Source: Acanthaster planci
Lineage: Eukaryota; Echinodermata; Asteroidea; Valvatida; Acanthasteridae
Direction of reading: 5' to 3'
Length of the DNA: 64,000 bases
NCBI RefSeq assembly: GCF_001949145.1
Contig: NW_019091403.1
Coordinates: 841,391-905,390, forward strand
Both the position numbers and the translations under genes were made by a program. The notes beneath the pieces are model-generated. The model saw only the letters and a program-made list of their open reading frames with translations. It had not been told where the DNA came from and made no database searches. Below, piece by piece: positions 1-12,771 of the stretch; the first letter of the stretch is position 1, and each line of letters begins with the position of its first letter.

Positions 1-525
1 TAAATGAGTCCCACGCTAGACCAGCCTTTGGAACCAGATACACTGTAGTGAGTGCACGGGTGTTTAAAGTATGTGTGACCTACATGCAAGCATGATACAA
101 CCTCTTCAGTAGTACCTTCTAATCCTGGTTGCTGGTTGTCCTACTGTCATGGGTGTTGCTAGGATATTTTCCAAGGGGGGGGATGGTGGTGGGACAAACC
201 CAAAGCACTCATCAAAAACAGACCGATAAGCCATTTACAATGGAACGGGGCCAATATCAAAGCAAATTGATGATTCTCGTCCCCTTTCATCGGTATTATT
301 TTTGGGGGGTTTGTTTTTTGTCAATAGGAGAAGTGCCACCCAGACCCCTTGCCTCCCCCTTAAACACCCACTTCTACAGTGTAGAATTTTCTTGTTTTAA
401 AAGTCACATTTTTCCACACATGTTTTGTCCACCTTTGTGAGGAGAGTTCTAAAAGCTTTCCATTCTCGACCTAATTGAAATTCTGCACTGGACAGATTCA
501 ACAAACTGCGTGTTCTCTCCCGCAG
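1..525. other. MAP3K4 intron or upstream sequence
   Basis: No coding exon recognised. It ends in a pyrimidine-rich splice acceptor (TCTCTCCCGCAG) immediately before the first visible MAP3K4 exon, so at least the right part is intron. Confidence 0.6.
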
Positions 526-3500
526 GTTGATTACGATTCGGTGTCGGGCAATCCGCTTCCATTCACAAGCCCCATAACGCAGGAGACCAACCAGGTCGAG
601 CAACACCAGTACGACCTGCTATCAACACACGGGGCTTGGAGTGAAGAGTTTACAGCTATGGGTCTGCCCTCATTCATGTAAGTATACACGACCCTTGTCA
701 CTGCCTCAAGCGGGCATGGCTTCACGTATGACATTCTGTGCACCGCTCCATGTTTGAAGGTAGCAAACTGTCTTCCTAAGTAGCAATCAAGGCTTTGGGT
801 GTCATCGTTTATCATCTAGTCACAAATTGTGAACTGTGTGTAACTTAAGATGTAACTGTGATGCACTGTTAAGTCTAGTTTTCAAAAAGTGTCACTCTTT
901 TTTGTATGGTCAACATATTTCTTCAAATCATAGCATTGGGAAAAGATTTTACTTTGTGAAATATACCTTTTCCAGCAAGATCTGACTTGCTGCCAATATA
1001 ACAAATAAAAATACAGAGAAAACTCGTTAAAAAAAGAATAAAAATTTGTGTAAATCACGATTTATACTCTCTGTTAAGTCATTGCAAGTTGAAATAGCTG
1101 AAGTAAAGTTTCTTCACTATCCGTACATTCTGTAGAGCGTATTCTTTGTGCTCCACCATCTGTAGCGATAAATTTTCCAGGGCTCTGCCCTTGCATTCTC
1201 CGGAACAAGCCTTGTGAGCACATCCTGTCTGTTTAACCTTGCAGTCGATGTTGACATTCAGGAAATGAAAAAACAGGAAATCAAATGTTTGGATTGTACC
1301 CTGTACATCAACACGTTGAGGAATTAGGGGAGTGTACAAACTCTCCATTAACCTTTGCAATACTTTGAACTTATTTACTTTACACCTTTGAATCTAAAAT
1401 GCGAAGCTACATGTCATTGTTTATAAAACCATTTTGCCCTGAACCTCCTGGATCCTTTGAAATTCACCAGGAGGTTTTAGAGACTTTTGGTCGATTGAGC
1501 CCAGACACTGTACATGTACCTTCAACAGGACTCCCTGCCTCTGGCAAGTGAAAAATATAAAATACATCTGTCATTGGTTTCCTTGTCGTTAAAGGTATCC
1601 GGAAGGTTTCTGAGACAATAAATAAAAAATTGAATTATGATAAATAACGAGAGGAAAACGATCTTGTCAGTCTGTTTCCTTTGTCTTCAAAATAAAGGAA
1701 AAAGCATTAAAATGTAGCATCAACCTTTGGAAAGAACATAAAAGGTCACGTGAAAATTCCAAAAGTTTTGCCCCCCCCAACAAATTTGGAACCCCCCCTC
1801 AAAAAAAAATTGGGGTTCTGGATCAGCCCTTGGACACAGCTGAAATTAGGCGTACAGGTGACAAATTTCAAGTACATGTTTAAACCCAAGTTATAGCTAA
1901 ATAGTTTTTTGGAGCCAAGTACTTATTCATGCAGTGCTTTGTGTAGGTTACTCCTAATTTTATTCAGGAATGTAGGCAAGTGTAAAGATTTCCTGTGTGG
2001 TTGCAGTTCATTTAGAATCTTGTCAGAGGAATGGATATTTTTCACAAAATATGTGATGTGTGGGTGTGTTGTTTTCCCTTGCATGGAATTTATGTTGTAG
2101 AGCTTTTAAGCCAAGCGATTGAGTAGTGATTGGCATTGACTACTTTCAATCATATCACTTATCACTCCCCAAACAGTGCCTTTGATAAGCACTATTGTGG
2201 GGGGCCTTCAAAAATCCTGAAAAGGATAGAAGAAATTTCAGACCACTCCAGCAACTACCAGCATACCTCACTTTCTGCAGGGTCTGTTGTGTACATCAGT
2301 GCCAGTCACTGCAAGATAACAACTCCATTTTCGAATCATTTACAATATTAGTTTTTGAGATATTATGTATAATAAAACTTGGGTAGTCAAGTTGGCGCCA
2401 TAATGAGGGTCTTACCTTTGACCTTTGGTGCCTTTTTTTTCAAATCCTGCTTGAAGTGCAGACGGCATGGTCAAATTCTTGATATTGTAAAATATTAATA
2501 TTCATTGTGAAAGGAGAACTTCAAAGTTGGTTTTGTGATGCAAAAGTTACATGTCCATTGAAAGACTGTACCTTGATCATTGTTTATGTAAATTTTATTG
2601 CAGAGGAATTGGTCAAGTTTTAAAAACTTGCTGAATTGATCCAGATTGACCCTGGTTTCAGTTGAAAAAAATTCTTGATTCAGATTTCATTTTTGTATGT
2701 TTGCAGGCCTGCATATTTGTTTCTCTTACGAATTCCTCTGGACGTTATGCATGAGTGCCTACGCTTCCGATTGGAACACAAGCCAGCCGTAGATCCCTCA
2801 GCTCACAGCATCCAGCAGGTATGTTAAAACTGCCACGTTAAAACTAGTTGCATTCCATGAGCTGGGGATTTCACTCTACTGCAGGTGCATACAGCTTCTA
2901 AGCCAAAATATTGACCATGCACAGACATTTTCCTGCTCACCAACCAAAGCTTTATATATTTGTAATGTATGCAGCTCCTGGCTGGTTACCAGCTGAATAC
3001 TGCCAAGCATGCAAATTCGCAATATTTCCAGTACGACAGGGTTATAAAATGGCCTGGGTGCGAGCGCACAGAGAATTTTCCATCGGTGGATGCGTAGAGT
3101 TTATGCAAGTGCAAAGCTAAACGCATCTGGTTGGAAGTGCAGGAAATGTCATTTTCACTGCTGAAATAATTTGAGCGGTGGCTGTTTTTGCTTTGTGCAG
3201 CTCATCTACGAGTGTAAGGAAGTGATTCGTTCCTCGGTGCACATGAAACAATACTACCAGAGTATGGTTAGCGCTGTCACGCCGGATGATGTCAAGGCCC
3301 AGGAACATGCTGAGAGTGACATTGAGGAGTACGAGAACAATCTACAAGAAATGCTCAGAGTGAGTGTGAAAAGACTTTCTGCGATAAGTCGATTTGGCAG
3401 AGGTGTTGGCAGTAGGCATACTGATCTGTTTCCACCATCGTTTGCATGCTCAGAGCTGGCAAAAAAGACCAGTAACTCTGCTTTGGCCTTTGTCTCAAAA

Positions 3501-6500
3501 GTCTGTATAGACTCCCCCTGGGAGCTGAGGTGATTTTAGGATTGATTATGGGCCTGGTGAGCAGGGGTCATCGTACTGATATCATTGGATGGAGACTTCT
3601 GTGAAATGTCCACTGTGATTAGTTTTGATTCTGATTGGTGTAACTGATTGTGGCTTTGTTCCGATTTGATTGCCGCGTTTCCCCAGTGCTACTTTGAGTA
3701 CCTTCATAGCTGGATCTTGATGCTACAGAGGTTACCCCAAGCCTCCATCAGCCTCAAGAATATCCTGGATGACGAGTGGGACTTCACCAAGGAGATCTGC
3801 CCCCATGTCCGAGGAGGCGAGGCCCAGGCTGGCAAACGGTTCTGGTGAGTCTTGGCCCCTGTGCGAATCAGTCGGCTACAGCTAAACCAAAACACGAATC
3901 TGTGGGAAGTCGACTTAGCCACAAGCTAGGGGCCTCTACAGGTGTACTTGTTATGTTATCGCTTATCTTGGTGTTTCTTTGCAGCATAATGGCCAAGAAT
4001 CTACTGTTGTCCATTGGAGACTATCTAGAGAACGGAGTGGATGATGTCAGCTCTTCCCACCAAGACAGCCAGTCGCATGGAGACACAATGAAGTACAAAG
4101 CATAACCTAGTTCACCCATGTTTTATACCTCATTCATGTACCCCTAAAATAGCAAATCCTCAAACAAGGTATATTGTTTAGCACTTGTGAATTTAGGAAG
4201 TTGGTCCGAATCCTGGCCCCCAATTCTTCTAACAATCAGCAATTATTACCAAGCTTTTGTGAGCTCCTTTGTATCCCGTTTCATAAACTTTACCATTTGT
4301 TAAAGAAGCAGTAGGATTTCTAAAACTTTTTGTTTAAATTTCAAATTATAACTAATGGTTCATAAATTTCTTGTGAAAACGACCAGTCTTTAAGAAAATA
4401 ATTACTTCTTAAACAGTGTGAATATTTTGAAGGTGAAGTATGCATGAACATATTTCCAGAAGTTTGTCATACTTTAAGGAATAAATTCTGGAGATTTGGT
4501 TGCAATTTTTAGGAGAATAATCATCAATTCTTGCAAGCACTTCAAGCTGCTGTTCCATGAAGTTCGGGAGAGGGCCTCCAAGGCCCTTGGATTTGCCAAG
4601 ATGCTGAGAAAGGTATACTTCATCAGCTTCAAATTGTCTGATAATACGACCTCAAGGAATTGTGATAGATTAACCCAATTGTTAAAGAATTCAATCTTTT
4701 GATGTGGAGTGCTGTTCATCTTTTTGATAGGATTTGGAAATTGCTGCCGAGTTCCAGAGGACAGTGCCAACAAAGGAATTGCTGAGAGTTCTCAAAGTGT
4801 CCGATCATATCAAGGTTGGTGAAGCAAGACAGCTTGACCTAAAATATCTACCTGTTTTTGAATTTGTCAATTGCATTGATGGATATGATGTTAGGTGGAA
4901 CAGAAAGAAACAAGATTTGTTTTCTTAAAATGCATCCAGACAGCTTCTATTGGGGTTTATTTGATGAATTGTAGAAATGTCAAGCTTTACATCTAACTCG
5001 GTGCAAATCTAGATTCTGATTCTGTTTTTTATTAAAATTTCAAACCTTGGCCATTCATTGTTGTTTGCCAGCTTGCACTGTCTCAGCCTGTGTGTTGGAT
5101 ACTCATAGTTGGAAAAGTTGAAAGACAATCAGCAATTCTATGGAATCTTTCCCTGTTTTCACCTCAAATCTACTGTGAGGAAATCCTTTATTTTTATCTG
5201 AATGCTTTTCGTTCTCACCAGGTGAACATGGGGGCAGATATCCCTGGCCATCTGATGTTTGTCCCCAAGCATCTCAAGGAGGACACGCTGCAGATCTTAC
5301 AGCTCCTGGATGACTTGTGCGGTCGTGAGGATATGCCTCTCATCCCCAACGATCCCTCCTCTGTGGACAGCGTCGGGTATTTGCTCCTGGTGCGGTGCAG
5401 CGACGGCGGGGAGGAAGGGAACTTGCCTGAGTGGGACGAGCCCTGCGTTCACGTCATGCCCGATGTGGAAACCACAATTGCTCTCTCCGATATCCAGGTA
5501 CAGATAGCTTATCTATCATTACTATTTGCTTTTGTTTGTCGCATGTCATGGAGCAGATTAGACGACAATATATTTCCAGATTAATACCTGTGCAGAAATG
5601 CTCAAGACCAGCATTACACATTGTACATGAAATGACATTCTTGCAGGTGTAACCCGGTGTCTGTTTGAGCAAAATTTTTCTGCTATCAAGAGTTTTACGT
5701 TTAGTGTTTGTTCGTGAAATTCAACTCTTTCCATAATTTGGTGAGCAAATAGTGAACCGTTCGTCAGTGTGTAATACGTAATTGTTTTAAAATCTTCCTT
5801 TTTCACAAGTAGATCGAAACAGAGCAGTGTGTCTTCATGATTACAAATGTAGCTAAATCAAACGACAAAATAATGCCACATTTATTTTTTAGTTCCCCTT
5901 GTAAAAGTAGTTTTCGCTGTTGACATTTACCATTGTAACAATTCTGTCACTCCTGAGGTTATGTCTTACTTTTATTTGTCTGTAGGTGAAGTGTTTACTT
6001 CTTGTTGTCAACCACTCTTCCCAACTTCACGGCCAGCGGAAGGCGTTTGAGCGAGCAGTCGGCAAGGCAGTGACGCTGACGAGCGATCAAACCTCAAGCC
6101 ACAACACCATCGCAGAGGCCCTGGATGAATTAAAGGTGGGTTCTGACAGTCAACGTTGGAATATTCATTGCATGCCAATGCTGGTTCCCGCTTTATTCAA
6201 ACGTGCTGCATCTTTGTAGTCTGGTTGAAAAGGGTTGACTCCTGTAGATTTTTAGGCTTACATATGACTAATGATCTGAAATGGACAACCCATGTTGATT
6301 TCTTGGTAAGGAAAGCCCAACAACGTCTGTTTTGTCTCAGAAGACTGAGGAGTTTCTGGATCAGCCAAGGTCTGCTGGTGAAGTTCTATCAGGCAGTGGT
6401 TGAGCGTGTCCTGACATTGTCAATCGCTGTCTGGTGCGGGAACACCACAGTGGAAGACCGGAAAGGCCTCAATCGGGTTGTTATAGTGGGAGGATTAGTG

Positions 6501-9500
6501 CATACCACACATTCATTCTATTCATCATGCACCTGCGGTTTCAATGTGGGCCTGCTGCTGGACAGAGCTTTGCATACTGGGCATACCACAGCCCAGTTGC
6601 GGTCAAAAAAATCCCTGCATGAAGGGGTTAAGTACATGTAGCTAACTGATTACCAGCCAAAAATATCATGAAATGGTTTACACCTTGTTAAGCAAAAGCA
6701 AGGAAAGTTGCTTAGCGAGATGTCCAAAAGCTTGTCTCTTCTCTTCCTGTGTTCTGAAATTCCATCCAGCAAAATGCCCTGGGCCTGTGCCACACCATCG
6801 TGCATAACATCAAACAGGTGGACGAGAACTTGGACATCGATTCCATCTTAGACATTGAGGAGACAGAGAAGATTAACATGCTGTCTTACTTCAAGGATAC
6901 CATGCACCAGTGTTTCTCTGTCAGCTTTGATGTGAGTATCTTTTGTGTCACGATATTGAGGCTTTGCGTGGCAGCCGTCTTGCAGGGCAGTTCTTTTGTT
7001 CCAGAGGAAAACCTCCTCTGTGTATACCCTGTAGAACAAAAGGACCGTCCTTTATGATGGCTGCCCTGCAAAGCCTCTGTAGTTTACCAGTTGCTGTAAA
7101 CCTGTTGTTTCGCAACACTAGTTCCCCCCATCCACAGGTTCTGGCATCGGGGAACCAATAACAGATTGTGGAACAAGATTTAGAGCTGTGTGGCACAAAG
7201 AGGGCCTGATGTCATAGCACGGTTTGCAGAAAGGTCGTGCTAGGTTTCGCAGAAATATTTGCTATTCCTTAATCACTATTTTGTGGTGGTGCTTAGCATG
7301 GTAAATGCTGTGTGTGCGTAGAGATTATTGTGTCACTAATTTAAGCAAATTTGTCCTCCAAGGTTAGCAGCCTTTGGCTGTGCTTACTGCTTATGGTCTG
7401 CATGAAATAAGCAGAGCCTCTGTTAACGTGAAATCGTGTGGTAAGCAGCGCCATGAAATTGGGCCCAGGTCTTTTGTGAGTGTTATCAAATCATCTTTCT
7501 TTGCAAAGCTTATTATAAATTTCATGTGCACTTTCGTTTCTGGGGGGGAGCGTCTTGCTTAATCCGCCTGTCGGAGGATGGAGGACTGTTTGGGTTTCAG
7601 TAATCGTGGAAGTAAATCAGTTTGTGAGTTGTGTACTGTTTCCCTTCTTGCTTGAAATAAAAGCTGGTTAATGCCGTCTTGTTCCCCCCCCTCCAGTACC
7701 ACAAGGAAGTGACACGCCTACTGTCGGGAGAAGCGAGGCAGAAACTGGCTGAGTCGATGCAAAACTTGGCCCACATGTGGATGACATTTGTGCTTGAAAA
7801 ATGTGAGAGGGGACGGGGCACTAGACCAAGGTATGTGCAAAATTTATGTTTGTTTCTTTACAAAAAGAATGAATTTTGCAAAGGTAAATTTGCTGACTGC
7901 TATTCTTGGCCACGCATTTCAAGAGAAAAGTGCCGGCCGATTGGGCAATTTGTCCTTAATTTTAACTAGCCTGAAAGGAGAAATTACTTGTCCTGGGCAA
8001 TTGGACAACCGTTAATGTCGAGGCCTGCTCCGAACTTTTTAGTTGAAGGCTTTAGAAATTTGGGTTGCTTTGTAACTGTTTGAATGATTTTTTCTTTTTT
8101 GTAGGTGGGCCAATCATGGCATGGATTTTCTGGTGGTGGCCAGCGAACCCCGAAATGTTGCATTTCTTTCCAACGACGACTTTGTCGTAAGGATTTACCA
8201 TTTGTTGCAATTTTGGCTACTTGAAAAAAAATTTACCCAACCACAGGACAGATAATGCATTGCATTCAGTGTGTGATGTAATCCAATCAAATATCTCTGT
8301 GCTGGATTTTCATTTGTGCAGAGAATGACGCAGGTGATGAGCAAGTGTATCACGCACATCATCGGCAACGAAGACAAGTCTTGCTCTGGAAGCCCAGGTT
8401 GGTACATTCATTTCAACAGTCGACACACCCACATCAAGTGAAGTGACATGCCTTCTTATTTCCACTGAGCATGTACATTTTGTCGTAGCTGCTCTCTGTC
8501 ATTCGGTTTTACATCCAGGCTATATAATTGGATTTCCTTTTGTTTTGCAGTGTGTACATGGGGGCTATTGTGTGAATTTTTGAAACTGTCCAGGGACCAA
8601 ATTTCTGTTTTACTTACTTGGGGATGTTCTGATCAGGTACTGAGCAGAGGTTTTCATTTACATTTGTAAATCGGTGTTGCATTTCTTATTGTGTAGCATT
8701 TGCCGTGACTAGTCCCATGGACGGCAGTTCGTTGAAGCTATCGCGAGCCTGGTCCAAGTCTTCTACTAGGTCGACATCAGACTCCACACCATCTCCTCAC
8801 ATGCCCTCGCCAGTGCAGTTTGGTGAACTCCAACGGACAAATAGTACAGAGCGGTTTCTGTCACTCATGCCAAACAGCAGCCCTACTGAAGACTTGCCTG
8901 GTATGCTATACACTATATACCTATGTAACAGGCAATATATTCATATTGACCGGCCATGAGGCAATGAGTGCACATTTATGCATTTCCAGCAAAGAAAACT
9001 CAACAGATTCCTATCAGCTGTACTAACAGTAACCCTGCTGAAAGATAAGTCTGCTATGCTATTGAATATATTAACAGGCAATAGTGTTATATTGACTGGC
9101 AGTGAGGGCACTAGTGCCAAGTGGCAGTGAGTGCAAAAAAACCAGTTCTATGTAATTACAACCTTTTAGGTCATTCAACATGTTGCTTTTTTGTTACATT
9201 TTTAAACTGAAAACCTTATTCAGGTTTGCGTTTCCAATCTGAAACAGAGCCTCCGTTCTCCAAGCGTGGCACCCCCAGCCCCATGTCCCCGCCACTGCCC
9301 CGCATGTTCCACAGCATCTCCAAGGACAGTGCTGAGTCCCTGTCCAAGATGGACCGCTCGGAGCGGGTACGCAGCAAGCTGCAGCAGCTGGAGGAGCGCC
9401 GCAACCAGAAGCTGCAGGACTGGTCACTGATTGGCACGGTCAGCGACCGCCACAGTGACCACGAGGTGGTCAACATCAACTGCAAGAAGGTCACTTTCCG

Positions 9501-12145
9501 CTGGCAGCGCGGACGCAAGATAGGTCAGCTGCTCTCCCATTTTCTCTCTCTTTCTGTCTTCACAAACATTTTTCAATATTTTCTCACGTTGAAATGCTTA
9601 TTTTTATATGTCTTCCTACTTACATTTGCAATTTTTGAGTTTCCATTTACGTTTCACTGTCAAAGTGGTGAAAACGTAGGCCTAAGTTAAATAACCATAA
9701 TAATCATGGATTCCGAGAAATCTTGGGCAAGTGTTGATCCTATTCGGGCAAACAAATTTATGGCATGGCCTGCCCGATTGGGCAAACTAAAAAAACGTCA
9801 CGGCCTGCGCCCTAACAAGGATTGTTCAATTGGCTGTGTGTGTGGTTCTGGTGTGACCACCAGACTTTTAGCAGGACTAGTGAAAATGTTGAAGTACTGG
9901 TCCTGCTGGCTACCAGCAAGATAATTTCGAGGCCAGTCTGGTTTGATTTCTTATCTATTGAACTTCCTGAAGTGTGATTAAAACTTGTTAAAACCAGAAG
10001 AAGACGTGTTTGATTTTTTGGTCCGTGATCAGGTGAAGGGCAGTTTGGTACCACCGTGTACTCCTGCATCAACATGGACACCGGCGAGACACTGGCTATG
10101 AAAGAGGTAATCCTTGAGATATTTTTCATCAGTCATTGAATCACCATCAGTCGGCTTGAAATTACTACTGTTGACCTTTAAGTTAGACATTTTCAAAAAC
10201 AGACATCATCTGATGCAAGATTCATGTTTCATCTATCAATTCATTCTCTATTCAACAGCTTCGGTTCCAACGGAATGATCACAGTGCTATCAAAGATATT
10301 GCTGATGAACTCAAGAACTTTGAAGGAATCCGCCATGCTAGCCTTGTGCGCTACTACGGAGTTGAAATACACAGGGTCAGTCAGTCCTTTCTCTCAGTCA
10401 TGCTGTTTCATTTTTTTGTAGTTTGCAAACAAAGTTCTCTGAGTTGTGGCCCATTGTGGCAACAAAATCAATTGGTGTATTGTCGTTAAGCTCTTTGACT
10501 GGGTTTTTGGCAAGAATGACTAGGGAGTAAGATTTTGATTGATTTTGGTTGTCGCAGGAGGAGCTACTTATTTTCATGGAGTACTGCGACGAGGGGACGA
10601 TAGCTGAGGTGGCTAAGGCCGGCTTGCCTGAGCAGATGGTTCGATGTTACACCCAGGAGATCACAGTTGCCATTAGCTTCTTACATGAACACGGCATTGT
10701 ACATAGAGATATCAAAGGTAGAAGCCCCTTGTCTTTAAGTGTGATAATTCAGGGGTATGTGATGACCTTAACAATTAACAGAATGTTAGAAATGTGGCAT
10801 TCTAATGCTGGGTATTTGCTGCAAGAATTTGGTTCATCAGTATCCTGAGTTGGGTGTGAAAATCTTTTTCCCCACTTCTTGCTCAGGTGCTAATGTGTTC
10901 CTGTCGTCTGACGGGCACGTCAAGTTGGGAGATTTTGGCAGTGCAATCAAGCTGCAGAATGCTAAAACAATGCGTGGGGAGCTGACAACCTTCACAGGAA
11001 CAGCAGGTAAAGTTTAAAATCTCCTTACCTTTGATGAACCGGAAGGACTCAGACAGTTTCTCAGCCAGCAGTTAGGGATCTAAAGCTTTTGGCATCTCAA
11101 ACTCGCAACTTTTCCTGTTTTTGCCATAACGATTTTAAGCTAGAAAGTGTGTCGCACTCGGACAAAGTTTCATTTTCCCTCAGTAGGTTTACTGCAGCAT
11201 CTGTGTCATTATTTTGTATTTATTAACTTCTCAAATTTAACCTTTGATCTTTGACCTCACAGCGTACATGGCACCAGAGGTCATTACCCAAACAGGTCAG
11301 GGGAAAAAAGGTTATGGCCGGGCAGCTGATATCTGGAGTTTGGGATGTGTGGTCATCGAGATGACCACAGGAAAGGTTGGAGCCCTCTTCCTCCAATATC
11401 TTACGATGCTTGATTGACGATATATAGTTTGAAGTTCTTGCCTTAGGTTTTACGTTGTACATTTTGTAATGAGTTTTTATACCGCTAGTTTCTTTCTCAT
11501 TTTAGATTTCTGTTTTTGTTTTAAGCGCCCTTGGCATGAATTTGACCACGAGTTCCCTATCCTCTTCAAAGTGGGCGAGGGCGCCATTCCACTGACTCCC
11601 GACAACGTCAGCCCGGAGTGTAAGGACTTCCTGTCCAAGTGTCTAGTGCCCAACGCCCTGGACAGATGGACAGCCAATCAATTGTTGGATCATACATTCG
11701 TCAAGGTCAGTTTGGAAAGATTGTTGCGGTGATAGATTGTGATCAAAGGTTTTTCCAGTCAAAGTTGACCCACTCCGTGATATGGTGCAGTGCTCGACTG
11801 ACCCAGATCTTAGAGTTTGACAAACTAGAGTTTGAACCAGTCAAAGTTTTGGTAAAGTCATTGGTTTGGCCCAATCAGAATGTTGGTTGTTAGTAGTTTT
11901 GGCTGATTGTAGTTTGAGTTGTCAGAAGTGTTGCCTTTCTGTTGCTGAAGTGAGAATTTTCCTCTGAAATCGTAACCATGACAATAATATCTCTGTTGCA
12001 TATGGCAGTATAACCTTAATGTAGCCCAGACTGTTGACATCATATAATTTTTTTTGGAATTGTTATCTCTTGACGTTGCATTTGACAGGTGTCACCGAGC
12101 ATTGATTTCCAGTCGATACTGCAGAGTACCAGTCGAACCAGCTAA
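526..12145 (+). CDS. MAP3K4: MAP kinase kinase kinase 4 (MEKK4), 3' part, 22 exons
   Basis: Cytosolic Ser/Thr kinase that activates MAP2Ks of the p38 and JNK pathways in stress signalling. Exons seen (GT-AG, phases consistent): 526-677, 2707-2818, 3201-3359, 3687-3844, 3985-4092, 4513-4612, 4731-4814, 5222-5497, 5986-6135, 6770-6931, 7697-7830, 8105-8186, 8322-8397, 8697-8900, 9224-9523, 10033-10106, 10259-10375, 10558-10717, 10887-11006, 11263-11375, 11526-11705, 12089-12145. They sum to 3078 bases (1025 residues plus stop). The N-terminal half matches the MEKK4 regulatory region ([10 protein letters not shown]-like and [16 protein letters not shown] segments). The kinase domain follows: glycine loop GEGQFG, AMKE lysine, IVHRDIKG catalytic loop, GDFG, YMAPEV, and [14 protein letters not shown] at its end. 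The first exon begins in phase 0, so upstream exons lie outside the window. The glycine loop reads [10 protein letters not shown], one residue longer than GEGQYGKVY. The protein ends in a short tail, [10 protein letters not shown]. Confidence 0.95.
6199..6485 (+). mobile_element. LINE reverse-transcriptase fragment (CR1/L2-like)
   Basis: An open frame in a MAP3K4 intron contains [44 protein letters not shown] and AVWCGN in order. This is the pattern at the C-terminal end of reverse transcriptase in non-LTR retrotransposons of the CR1/L2/jockey type (family knowledge). It is truncated at 5' and lacks the catalytic FADD box and endonuclease, so it is a dead fragment on the same strand as the host gene. 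The exact clade cannot be assigned by eye. Confidence 0.75.
6958..7077. mobile_element. Foldback MITE-like palindrome, copy 1
   Basis: The left arm (GAGGCTTTGCGTGGCAGCC and onward, through CTTTTGTTCC) is mirrored by the right arm (GGAACAAAAG-like, through GCTGCCCTGCAAAGCCTC). The whole 120-bp unit folds into one long imperfect hairpin with arms of about 50 bp. Copies 2 and 3 at about 35.4 and 44.9 kb share the same arm sequence. It lies in the MAP3K4 intron between the exons ending at 6931 and starting at 7697. Confidence 0.8.
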
Positions 12146-12678
12146 TAGTGCATACCGAGCACCAGGAAGGTCATATCGTTTCATTGTTTAATTCCTTTGG
12201 CGCTGTTGACACTCAGTACAGCGTCGACAGTGATGAGCAAAGAATATCAACACGGTGACTACTTCACGGCATTTTTCTGTCGTTTTTTTGGTGTCAATGT
12301 ATACATTTTGTCGTAAGTTGATTCTTCATTTGTAATTTTATTTGCGCGAGGGGAAGTTCCAAATTTCTTGCAGATTTCCAGATTGCCTCATCTGTTACCG
12401 ATCATTTGCAAGTCTAGAACTACTGTGCTATCCATTGCACTATTGTAGCCGAGACCAATGCAAGACCAGTCACAAGTAACAGGGCAGACAATGACAAGGG
12501 AATGCTTTTGTTGTAGTTTGTTTGAAAAGCTTGTGTCTTGAATTCAGACCGGAGGTCTTGTTTTGGTCTTGTGATGGACAAATGCCCCCAACAAATTCCG
12601 GGTGACCCCCCCCAAAAAAAAGGATGAATGGATATTGAACAAAGCTAACAAAAATCTTGCCCCAAAAAACCACACCAC

Positions 12679-12771
12679 TGAAAGCTGGTACCACCCATAA
12701 GATGCTGGTACCCCCCATAAGATGCTGGTACCCCCATAAGATGCTGGTACCCCCCATAAGATGCTGGTATC
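12679..12771. repeat. 20-bp minisatellite
   Basis: About four and a half tandem copies of a 19-20 bp unit (AAGATGCTGGTACCCCCCAT), differing in the length of the C run. The 68-codon open frame through it is produced by the repeat. Confidence 0.9.
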
